NCBI GenBank assembly: GCA_037140475.1
Contig: JBAXEJ010000005.1
Location: forward strand, 7,867-71,866
Source: PALSA-1006 sp037140475
GTDB lineage: Bacteria; Pseudomonadota; Gammaproteobacteria; Burkholderiales; Gallionellaceae
Direction: 5' to 3'
Length of the DNA: 64,000 nucleotides
Positions 1-7,873 of the stretch are shown here, piece after piece; positions within the stretch are counted from its first letter, which is position 1, and every line of letters begins with the position of its first letter. The position numbers were made by a program, and so were the translations under genes. The notes under the pieces are model-generated. The model saw nothing but the letters and a program-made list of their open reading frames with translations. It had not been told where the DNA came from and searched no databases.

Positions 1-2712
1 CCCGATGGAGAAGGACCACGCATCGTGGCGGCCAGCCCCACCATGCTTGCCATTGCCGTAGCCGGCGTGGCAATTGTGCTGATTATGGCAGGGCTAATTT
101 TTACTTTCTTGGGAACGCGCATCGCCAATGCGCGCAACCGCATCGAAGCCATTTTAGCGACAACAAGCCACGGCTTTCTCCTCATGGATAAAAGCGGCGT
201 AATCACCGAATGCAATAAGGCGATGGCCAATTTGCTCGGACAGCCCCCTGATTTCATTCTCAATAAGCACTTTCGCTACCTGATTACTTCCGACAATTTC
301 TCTGCAATGCAGGGCAATTTTCAAATCGAGGGGACCGTGCTGCGGGCCGATGGCACTGATTTACCGTGCATCATTCATGGCAATGCAGTGATGGATGAGC
401 ATGGCGAACTGTTGTATTCCTTTGCACTTTTTAGCGACATTACTGAGCGCAAGTTAGCGGAAGAACGTCTGAAAGAGGCGACGCTGGCAGCAGAAGAGGC
501 GACCCGCATGAAATCGGATTTCTTGGCGAACATGAGCCATGAAATTCGCACCCCGATGAACGCAATTATTGGCTTGAGTCATCTGGTTTTAAAAACAGAG
601 ATGACCATTCGCCAGCATGACTACCTCAAAAAGATTCAAGATTCGAGCCAGCACTTGCTCGGCATCATTAACGATATTTTAGATTTTTCTAAAATCGAAG
701 CTGGCAAACTTTCGCTTGAGCACATCGAGTTTGATTTAGAGAATGTGCTGGGTAATGTGTCGGGGTTGATCCATGAAAAAGCCAACGACAAAGGCTTAGA
801 GTTGATTTTTGATGTGGCTGCTGACGTGCCCAATACGCTCATTGGCGACCCGTTACGACTGGGCCAAGTGCTCATCAACTTTGGCGCTAACGCCATCAAG
901 TTCACCGAACAGGGTGAGATCGACATTGTGGTGCGCAAAGTCGAGGAGACAGAGCATGAGATCGTGATCAAAATGTCGGTGAAAGATACCGGTATCGGTT
1001 TGTCACCAGAGCAGTTAGATAAATTATTTCAATCATTTCAACAAGCCGATACTTCAACCACGCGCAAATATGGCGGCACCGGTTTAGGCTTGGCCATCTG
1101 TAAAATTCTCGCAGAGATGATGGGCGGCGAGGTTGGCGTGAGCTCATCGTTGGGCCACGGATCTGAGTTTTGGTTTACTGCGCGTCTCGAAAAAACCAAA
1201 CAGCGCCGCGAGTTAGTGCCACATCCAGATTTACGTGGCAAACACGTGTTGGTGGTTGATGACAATGAGAATGCACGTTTAGTACTAACCGAACTACTGG
1301 AATCGTTAACCTTCAAGGTGAGCGAAGCACACTCAGGCAGCGAAGCGATTGAAGTCATCAAATATGCGTCCACTCAAGACAAACCTTTTGATGCGGTGCT
1401 GATTGATTGGCAAATGCCCAATATGGATGGCATTGAAACGGCTCGTGTCATTCGCGGCATTGGCCTTCACACCACTCCCAAACTAATTTTGGTCACTGCT
1501 TACGGGCGTGAAGAAGTATTACGGAGCGCCAGTCTGGCTGGCATTGATGAGGTACTCATTAAACCAATTAACGCCTCAACCCTTTTCGATTGCGTGGTGC
1601 GTACTTTTGCCAATGAAGTAGCCACTGAAAATAGCGAAGAAGCCCCGTCAAATACTGGTGAGACCGTCAATATCGACGACCTAGCGGGGGCCAGCATCCT
1701 AGTGGTGGAAGACAACGAAATTAATCAGCAGATTGCGCAAGAGCTACTTGAATATGCCGGCTTCGTGGTTGAAATCGCTATCCACGGCGAAGTAGCACTT
1801 GAAAAAGTTCAGCTTCAAAATTTTGATCTCGTGTTGATGGATATGCAGATGCCCGTGATGGATGGTCTAACCGCGACGATTGCGATTCGCAAGATTCAAC
1901 GTCTTTCGAATCTGCCCATTGTCGCGATGACCGCGAATGCTATGCAGCAGGATCGTGAACGCTGCCTTGAAGCGGGCATGAACGATCATCTGCCCAAACC
2001 CATCGAGCCTAATCATTTGTGGTTGATGCTGCGCAAATGGATTAAGCCACGCGTGGCGCAAACGGCACCTCGTTCAATTGTCAAAACATCTGCGCAAAGC
2101 AAAACCACCCTACCTGTCGGCATTGCTCATTTGGACATGGCCGCCGGCTTGCGCCGGGTTTTAGGCAACCGCACGCTCTACCTTTCGCTTCTGCAAAAAT
2201 TCGCGGACACAGAAGCCGATGCCGTGAATCGCATTCAGCAAGCGTTGGCGGCACAAGACTGGTCCACTGCGGAGCGAGCCGCTCACACGCTCAAAGGCTT
2301 GTCTGGCAATATCGGGGCGACAGAACTACAGGCCACGGCAGAGCAATTAGAACAGTCGATTAAAAAGCATCTCTCCACAGAAATCATCCGTGAACAACTC
2401 AATGGACTGAACGATAAATTGCTCGCCCTGCTCGGCGAACTAAGAACACAGCTCTATCAAGCCGACCAGCAAGTAGCCGCCAACCTTGAAATTGATGCAG
2501 CGCACTTAGCAGAAGTCACGCAGCAACTCATGCATTTATTGGCCGACGACAACGCCGATGCGGCAGACTATCTCGATGCACATAGCGAGCTATTGCGACA
2601 GGCTTTTCCTGAACGAATTAAGGCGATTAAAAACGCGATCGCTCTATTCGATTTTCAACTCGGATTAACCGCACTACAAGAAGCCGTGGCAACACGAAAA
2701 ATATCGGGTTAG
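1..2712 (+). CDS. Hybrid (unorthodox) sensor histidine kinase, 5' end cut by window
   Basis: The frame is open from base 1, and the GTG at 25 is probably internal. Only one membrane helix is seen (about residues 8-32 counted from that GTG), so a first helix and a periplasmic sensor probably lie upstream of the window. Then come a PAS domain (about 40-145), a HisKA dimerisation helix with the phospho-accepting His172 in SHEIRTP, a HATPase domain with the GTGLGLAI box, two receiver domains (phospho-Asp in LIDWQMP and LMDMQMP) and an HPt domain (His in AAHTLKGLSG). This is the BarA/EvgS type of multistep phosphorelay kinase. The REC-HD-GYP gene starts 9 bases downstream and is the likely phosphate target, although that pairing is inferred. 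The input signal is unknown because the sensor is missing. Confidence 0.93.
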   Translation, partial: PDGEGPRIVAASPTMLAIAVAGVAIVLIMAGLIFTFLGTRIANARNRIEAILATTSHGFLLMDKSGVITECNKAMANLLGQPPDFILNKHFRYLITSDNFSAMQGNFQIEGTVLRADGTDLPCIIHGNAVMDEHGELLYSFALFSDITERKLAEERLKEATLAAEEATRMKSDFLANMSHEIRTPMNAIIGLSHLVLKTEMTIRQHDYLKKIQDSSQHLLGIINDILDFSKIEAGKLSLEHIEFDLENVLGNVSGLIHEKANDKGLELIFDVAADVPNTLIGDPLRLGQVLINFGANAIKFTEQGEIDIVVRKVEETEHEIVIKMSVKDTGIGLSPEQLDKLFQSFQQADTSTTRKYGGTGLGLAICKILAEMMGGEVGVSSSLGHGSEFWFTARLEKTKQRRELVPHPDLRGKHVLVVDDNENARLVLTELLESLTFKVSEAHSGSEAIEVIKYASTQDKPFDAVLIDWQMPNMDGIETARVIRGIGLHTTPKLILVTAYGREEVLRSASLAGIDEVLIKPINASTLFDCVVRTFANEVATENSEEAPSNTGETVNIDDLAGASILVVEDNEINQQIAQELLEYAGFVVEIAIHGEVALEKVQLQNFDLVLMDMQMPVMDGLTATIAIRKIQRLSNLPIVAMTANAMQQDRERCLEAGMNDHLPKPIEPNHLWLMLRKWIKPRVAQTAPRSIVKTSAQSKTTLPVGIAHLDMAAGLRRVLGNRTLYLSLLQKFADTEADAVNRIQQALAAQDWSTAERAAHTLKGLSGNIGATELQATAEQLEQSIKKHLSTEIIREQLNGLNDKLLALLGELRTQLYQADQQVAANLEIDAAHLAEVTQQLMHLLADDNADAADYLDAHSELLRQAFPERIKAIKNAIALFDFQLGLTALQEAVATRKISG

Positions 2713-2721
2713 GGGATAGCA

Positions 2722-3837
2722 ATGAACACGTTTGTAAAGATGCAAAAAGCAACCATCCTCGTCGTCGATGACACGCCGGCGAATCTTTCAATGATGAACG
2801 CCCTACTCAAAGATGACTATGTGGTGAAAGTAGCCAACAGCGGCACGCGCGCACTACAAATTGCCCATGCCGATGGGCCGCCTGATTTGATTTTGCTCGA
2901 CATCATGATGCCGGAAATGGATGGCTACGAAGTGTGCCGGCAATTGAAACTCGATGTTCAGACTCGTGATATTCCAGTGATATTTTTAACGGCGAAATCT
3001 GAAGTCGATGATGAGCAGCATGGCTTAGAGTTGGGCGCTGTCGATTACATCACCAAGCCGATTAGCCCGCCCATTGTGATGGCGCGTGTCAGAAACCATT
3101 TAGCCCTTAAAGCTGCCGCAGATTTTTTGCGCGATCAAAACGATTATCTGGAGCAAGAAGTTAAAAAACGTACTTGCGAGGTAATCGCCATTCAAGAGGC
3201 GACTATTCAAATCGTCACCTCATTGGCTGAAACGCGTGACGCAAGCACCGGCAATCACATTCGTCGCACGCAGTTTTACATCCAAGCGTTAGCAGAAAAA
3301 CTAGCACAATCTCCGCGTTTTGCGGCCGATCTCGGGCCTCACGAGATTGAATCCATCATCAAATCTGCACCGTTGCATGACATTGGCAAGGTAGGCATTC
3401 CCGACAACATACTGCTTAAGCCAGGCCGACTTACACCCGAAGAATTTGAAATAATGAAAACGCACACCACGCTAGGGCGTGATGCGATTGAGAATGCTGA
3501 AGCGCAAATGGGTACCAAAATAGATTTTTTACATACCGCAAAAAACACTTCTTTTTCTCACCATGAAAAGTGGGATGGCTCAGGTTATCCGCAAGGCATA
3601 TCAGGTGAAGCAATTCCACTCTCTGCCAGACTCATGGCAGTCGCGGATGTCTATGATGCTTTATTGAACGAACGTGTTTACAAACCGGCAATCGCTCACG
3701 AAGCAGCATTAGCGATTATGCGTGAAGGTCGCGGCCGTCATTTTCAACCGGAGATACTCGACGCATTTTTGGAAATTCACGAAACGATCAGAGCGATAGC
3801 GACACGTTTTGCTGACAAGAAGGACGCACGCGCATAA
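2722..3837 (+). CDS. REC-HD-GYP response regulator, predicted c-di-GMP phosphodiesterase
   Basis: The 371-residue protein has an N-terminal receiver (about 10-125, VVDD acidic pair, phospho-Asp in LLDIMMPEMDG), a short linking helix and a C-terminal HD-GYP domain (about 155-360). The HD pair is in LHDIGKVGIP and the GYP signature in HHEKWDGSGYP, so the metal-binding and catalytic residues look intact. The architecture is that of RpfG, which hydrolyses cyclic di-GMP when activated. It is separated by only 9 bases from the hybrid kinase and is almost certainly co-transcribed with it. The gene converges on the HDOD gene at 3904, and no clear hairpin terminator is visible in the 66-base gap. Confidence 0.93.
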   Translation: MNTFVKMQKATILVVDDTPANLSMMNALLKDDYVVKVANSGTRALQIAHADGPPDLILLDIMMPEMDGYEVCRQLKLDVQTRDIPVIFLTAKSEVDDEQHGLELGAVDYITKPISPPIVMARVRNHLALKAAADFLRDQNDYLEQEVKKRTCEVIAIQEATIQIVTSLAETRDASTGNHIRRTQFYIQALAEKLAQSPRFAADLGPHEIESIIKSAPLHDIGKVGIPDNILLKPGRLTPEEFEIMKTHTTLGRDAIENAEAQMGTKIDFLHTAKNTSFSHHEKWDGSGYPQGISGEAIPLSARLMAVADVYDALLNERVYKPAIAHEAALAIMREGRGRHFQPEILDAFLEIHETIRAIATRFADKKDARA

Positions 3838-3903
3838 ACCAGCGTTTCCCTAGGATAAACCCAGACTGTTCATCCTGAAAAGCCGCAGTTCAAACCACCG
3901 AGC

Positions 3904-4761
3904 TCACAGTGCAAACAGTGAATTGGTGTAACGGCAGCGAGCTTCCACTCGACCAAACAGTTGGCGACTTTCTGTGTTCCACTTCAAGCCTAATTTGTCA
4001 CAGGCGCCCGCTGAGATTTTAGTCACATGCGCCTCACTCCCACCCCCCAGCTCCAGCGCATTGCATAGCACTTCTGCCACATGCGTAATGGCAACCAAGG
4101 GCTCATTTAATGCAGTGTCAGGCGCATGGTGATGCTGTATCGCGGTGTAAATGCTTTTGGGCAATAACCATTGCTCAGCCATCCACGCGCCAATCGTTGA
4201 GTGATCTACGCCAAACGCCTCACGTTCAGGCCCTTCAATGCACACTGGGGGTTGCTGTGCTCTCCTCCAAACTTCGGCAAAGTCTTCTGCCCTAAAACAC
4301 TGCAACCACAAGTGACCTAAATCATGTAGCAATCCTGCCATCAAAGCATGCTCCGGTGAAATAGGTGTCTCGATAAAGTGTGCAATTTCTTCGCAACACA
4401 CGCCTACCGAGACACTATGTTTTATAAAAGTAGAATGAATTTTAGAATTCGCTTCTCCGCAAAAACTATCAAAGCTACCGGCGATTGCAATGGAGCGCAC
4501 CGGAGAAATGCCAATCAGTGAAATTGCCGTGTGAATATCACCGATCGCACGTAAATTTTTAGTGCGCAGTGCAACCGCGTTCGCCATTGAAATGACGCGA
4601 CTCGCGATGATGGGATCTTGCCCCACGTAGTCAATCAACACATTCAAGTTCGCGTCAACATCGTCTATCGTTTCCAAAATACGCTGAATCACAGCGGGGA
4701 ACGCTGGTAACAGTTTAGCTTTCTCCAACACCTCTTGGCGGCTGATGTGCGTGATGATCAT
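3904..4761 (-). CDS. HDOD domain signalling protein (paralogue of 16074-16931)
   Basis: This 285-residue protein is an almost complete HDOD domain. It begins with the usual LPAFPAVIQRILE segment and has an HD-like GLLHDLGHLW motif near the middle and a conserved VDHSTIGAWMAEQW segment. HDOD proteins are mostly non-enzymatic signalling relatives of HD phosphohydrolases, and their outputs are rarely known. Its start overlaps the stop of the 108-residue gene by one base (TAATG), so the two are probably translationally coupled. It is the last gene of the minus-strand run. A paralogue of the same length follows a paralogue of the same small gene at 16074, so the pair moves as a unit. Confidence 0.85.
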   Translation of the reverse strand: MIITHISRQEVLEKAKLLPAFPAVIQRILETIDDVDANLNVLIDYVGQDPIIASRVISMANAVALRTKNLRAIGDIHTAISLIGISPVRSIAIAGSFDSFCGEANSKIHSTFIKHSVSVGVCCEEIAHFIETPISPEHALMAGLLHDLGHLWLQCFRAEDFAEVWRRAQQPPVCIEGPEREAFGVDHSTIGAWMAEQWLLPKSIYTAIQHHHAPDTALNEPLVAITHVAEVLCNALELGGGSEAHVTKISAGACDKLGLKWNTESRQLFGRVEARCRYTNSLFAL

Positions 4762-5087
4762 TATTCGCTCCGATAAACCAAAACTTGGTCAAAAAAACTG
4801 GCCATCGTGGGGTTGCTTAAATCGGCCCCCTCAAAAATTTTCATCACCCGCTTCGCTGCCGCCGCGGCATCTACCGCGATCTGCTCATCCGGTCGAGAAT
4901 CCGCCTCCAACACAAAAAGCGCTTGCGCACCATGTGCGACAAGCTGATGTAAGCTATCGTCGTTGAGCTCATGTCCTATCGGCAGTGACAAACTCAAGTA
5001 GCCGTGATTGATGACACGTACTGGCGCACCAAGCACCATACCTGGCTCAACCTCAAACAGAGGTAGGTATCTAGGCCTTGTTCTCAT
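4761..5087 (-). CDS. Small conserved protein paired with HDOD protein, unknown function
   Basis: This 108-residue soluble protein starts MRTRPRY and contains EPGMVL, a SLPIGHEL segment and a C-terminal helix with the pattern DEQIAVDAA. The PGMVL...LP.GH.L.....QL pattern resembles the short domain often placed in front of HD-GYP or HDOD domains in other bacteria, so this may be a free-standing version of it; that is an inference. An ungapped comparison with the protein at 15751 gives about 60 identities in 108 positions by eye. It overlaps the upstream histidine kinase gene by 17 bases and the HDOD gene by one base. No catalytic motif is visible. Confidence 0.75.
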   Translation of the reverse strand: MRTRPRYLPLFEVEPGMVLGAPVRVINHGYLSLSLPIGHELNDDSLHQLVAHGAQALFVLEADSRPDEQIAVDAAAAAKRVMKIFEGADLSNPTMASFFDQVLVYRSE

Positions 5088-6942
5088 TTTTATTTCCTAT
5101 CGCTGCATCGTTATTGTCGAGATGCTGGGGCATCCAAATGGTGACGGAGGTCCCTACTCCCTGCGTGCTTTCAACTTTTACTTGACCACCGTGCTGCTCA
5201 ATAATTTCTTGCACAATACTCATACCCAATCCCGTGCCCGGAATCTTGCCGGAACTGTCTGCACGATAAAACCGCTCAAAGACGCGCGCCAACTGCTCTG
5301 GAGTCATGCCCATGCCTTGGTCTGCAATACGAATTCCAACCATTTCAACTGCAGAGGGCTGAACACTTTGCTCCCGCACCACTTCGATGCTTACTGCACC
5401 CGGTGCTGCAGAGTATTTATAAGCATTGGAAATAATGTTCATCAAAGCCTGCAACATTTTGTAACGGTCAGCAAAAATAAATACGGGCTCTGGCAAATGA
5501 GCGATCGTTGGCCGAGGCCGATTGTTGGGCGTCTTGTAGCTCGCCACCACCTCTTCCAGCACATCTGTCAGCACTAACGGAACCATGACAAAATCTTTAC
5601 CACCACGATCCTCAATGCGCGCTAAATCGAGCAACTCATTGATAATCGAAATCATCAATTCCGACTGAGTGTAAATTATTTGCAAAAACTCGCGTCGCTC
5701 TTCTTCTGAAAATTCTTGCGCTAACAAAATTTCAGAGTAGCCGTAAATGCTCGACATGGGCGTGCGCAACTCATGTGCCGCCGTCGAGAGAAACTCGCTC
5801 TTCATCCGTTCGACCTCGGTTTCGTGTGTGATGTCGCGGAAGTACAGAATCTGCGACACGGACTTTGACTGAGACTCACGCAAACCCACTTCTAAAACTC
5901 GTTTTTCGGGTATATCCGTTTCAAAAACATGGCGCGTAACCATACCCTGCTCTTCGTTTTTTAATGCGCTCGCACGAAGTTTTTCAAAACCCGGAAAGCC
6001 CAATCCTTGGCTACATTGCTTTAACAGTCGTTCGGTAAAAGCGGCTTCGCTCATACCGACCATGTCTCTTTTTTCCAGACCCGTAAGCTTAGTAAAAGCG
6101 GGGCTAGCATATTTAACGCAGCGGTTCGCATCAAACGAAACAAAGCCATCCGGGCTTAATGCAAAAATTCCATTGAGTTGTTCGTTACGGTCATCTGCTT
6201 GGTTTTTAGCCAGCTCGGCAAGCATCTGTGCCTTTAGGCGGGCATCGTTCTCGATTTGTAGTTGCTGATGGTTTTCACCAATCTGTTGCGCCATACGGTT
6301 GAAGGCAAGCGCAGTATCCGCAAGCTCATCGCTACCCGCAACATTCACGCGATACTCAAAATTCCCTAAGGCGAAATGCCGCGTCGCCTCGCGTAGCTCG
6401 CTCAGCTGCTTCACCAGAAAGCTTCCCAACAACCAAGAAAAAATTGCCACCAACAGCATTTCCAAACCGGCAATACCCGCAGCCCAGCGTTTAGCCGAAT
6501 CAAGCAAGATATGCAACGGCGCAAGCGATACAGTGAGTTGTACCTCGCCGTGCTTGATGCCACCCGCCATCACTGGGGCAGACCAATCGTAATAACCATT
6601 TGTCACCTGCGAAACCTGCTCGACTTGATGAAAGTGATGTGACATGACCTTACCATCGCCATGTTCCGCGAGCACCCTGCCACTAAAATCGACAATGCGA
6701 ATCCGATCAATTTGACCCGTGCTAATCGCCTCACTCACCAAACTATCCAGCGTGGCGAGGTCCTGAGAAATGAGTGCATCTTTCGATGCCGCCGCCAACA
6801 ACTGCGCCCCCAAGCGCACTCGCTGCGTTAGCTCAGTCTCACTTGATTCGCGCAAATTCGATAGGGCACTACCCACCAGAACGGCCAGCAAGGCCAATTC
6901 AATGACGGCGACACCCAAAATCGTTTTAGTGCGAAAGCGCAT
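5071..6942 (-). CDS. Membrane sensor histidine kinase (periplasmic sensor-HAMP-PAS-HisKA-HATPase)
   Basis: The 623-residue protein has membrane helices at about 8-28 and 155-178 that flank a periplasmic region of about 125 residues, then HAMP (178-230), PAS (252-372), HisKA with His390 in AAHELRTP, and HATPase with GTGLGMSIV. There is no attached receiver. From the PAS domain onwards it is clearly related to the kinase at 7870-9777, including the shared SPDGFVSFD and STAAHELRTPM segments, so the two probably arose by duplication with different input ends. Its gene follows the PhnD-like binding protein gene by 81 bases, which makes that protein a candidate ligand carrier for the periplasmic domain. 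Candidate acceptors are the receivers encoded at 11248 and 11610. Confidence 0.92.
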   Translation of the reverse strand: MRFRTKTILGVAVIELALLAVLVGSALSNLRESSETELTQRVRLGAQLLAAASKDALISQDLATLDSLVSEAISTGQIDRIRIVDFSGRVLAEHGDGKVMSHHFHQVEQVSQVTNGYYDWSAPVMAGGIKHGEVQLTVSLAPLHILLDSAKRWAAGIAGLEMLLVAIFSWLLGSFLVKQLSELREATRHFALGNFEYRVNVAGSDELADTALAFNRMAQQIGENHQQLQIENDARLKAQMLAELAKNQADDRNEQLNGIFALSPDGFVSFDANRCVKYASPAFTKLTGLEKRDMVGMSEAAFTERLLKQCSQGLGFPGFEKLRASALKNEEQGMVTRHVFETDIPEKRVLEVGLRESQSKSVSQILYFRDITHETEVERMKSEFLSTAAHELRTPMSSIYGYSEILLAQEFSEEERREFLQIIYTQSELMISIINELLDLARIEDRGGKDFVMVPLVLTDVLEEVVASYKTPNNRPRPTIAHLPEPVFIFADRYKMLQALMNIISNAYKYSAAPGAVSIEVVREQSVQPSAVEMVGIRIADQGMGMTPEQLARVFERFYRADSSGKIPGTGLGMSIVQEIIEQHGGQVKVESTQGVGTSVTIWMPQHLDNNDAAIGNKNENKA

Positions 6943-7024
6943 GATGCTCCATTAATCGAATGAAGCGCTGCGTAAGTATTTTTGCTCCCTCTCCCAGTGA
7001 GAGTGGGCCTTAATCAGCGCTTGC

Positions 7025-7873
7025 TTAGTTTTTGCTGTAACGCTCTAACAATTTAATGTCTAGCGATCTAATGTCATTCCAGTCTTTGTCTTGCGCGGCA
7101 ACAAACCCTTTAAAAGCTAAGGGTGCTAGCAGCGCTTGACCTGCCGCATCATCCGCTATCGATTGCATGGCGGCTAGCACTTTTGCAACAATGGCTGGCG
7201 GTACACGGGGATGCGCAGCAAAGGCATGGGGCGTGTAGGCTGGAGTTTCTGACAGCACACGCAACGCATCACGAATCTCCGGCGGATTAGCCTCAAGCGT
7301 ACGCTGAATGCCACCACCCGCTTCTTGCAAGCCAGAAGCCACAGCGCGATAAACCGAGTCATGCGAGGCGACAAATTTTGCTTCAATCACAATATTTAAG
7401 CGACCGAATTCTGCTTGCGGCAAGATGCTCGCTGCAAATGCAGCGGGTGCAGGAAACACGACGGTTTTTCCGGCAAGATCAGCGGGCTTTTGATACGGGC
7501 TATCTTTGCGCACCACTAAAATACCTTTTATTTTGCGGTCTTTTTCTTTAGAGAATGCTTGATAGTTATTGCCCTTATGAAACACCACATAGTGATAAGG
7601 ATTCATGTAAGCAAAGTCGAATTCTTCCTGCCCCAAGCGGCCTTCAAAAGTAGGAATGTTGGCCGCTGTTCTAAAGACCAATGGCACGCCTGAACGCTTG
7701 CTGATTTCGGCCAACAGTGGCCCCCACTCCTCAGCTAATTTACTTGCCGCTTGTTGCGGCACAATGCCAAAGGTATAGGATTTGGCGGTCTCAACTGCCT
7801 GCGCCTGCCCCAACACGGCCATCGCAGCTACAATTGCCATCATCTTGATTGTATTGATTAATAAATATTTCAT
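7025..7873 (-). CDS. PhnD-like periplasmic substrate-binding protein inside a kinase operon
   Basis: The 282-residue protein starts with a signal peptide ending near GQAQA and continues as a PhnD/phosphonate-type binding protein (FGIVPQQAASKL near the N-terminus, YMNPYHYV near residue 95). Proteins of this family normally feed ABC importers, but no permease or ATPase gene lies nearby. The start overlaps the upstream kinase stop by 4 bases, and another membrane kinase with a periplasmic domain follows. The context suggests a sensory role, presenting a ligand to a kinase rather than importing it, but this is inferred. The ligand cannot be told from the sequence; oxyanions or phosphonates are typical of the family. 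Confidence 0.85.
   Translation of the reverse strand: MKYLLINTIKMMAIVAAMAVLGQAQAVETAKSYTFGIVPQQAASKLAEEWGPLLAEISKRSGVPLVFRTAANIPTFEGRLGQEEFDFAYMNPYHYVVFHKGNNYQAFSKEKDRKIKGILVVRKDSPYQKPADLAGKTVVFPAPAAFAASILPQAEFGRLNIVIEAKFVASHDSVYRAVASGLQEAGGGIQRTLEANPPEIRDALRVLSETPAYTPHAFAAHPRVPPAIVAKVLAAMQSIADDAAGQALLAPLAFKGFVAAQDKDWNDIRSLDIKLLERYSKN

Noticed and set aside
5008..5577. Plus-strand open frame of 189 residues
   Set aside because: It is antisense to the conserved HATPase end of a kinase and to the small protein, is rich in His, Cys and Asn with no recognisable motif, and has no ribosome site.
6943..7024. Hairpin-like sequence between the kinase and PhnD-like genes
   Set aside because: The inverted repeat around CTCTCCCAGTGAGAG is short, has no T run and cannot be called a terminator.
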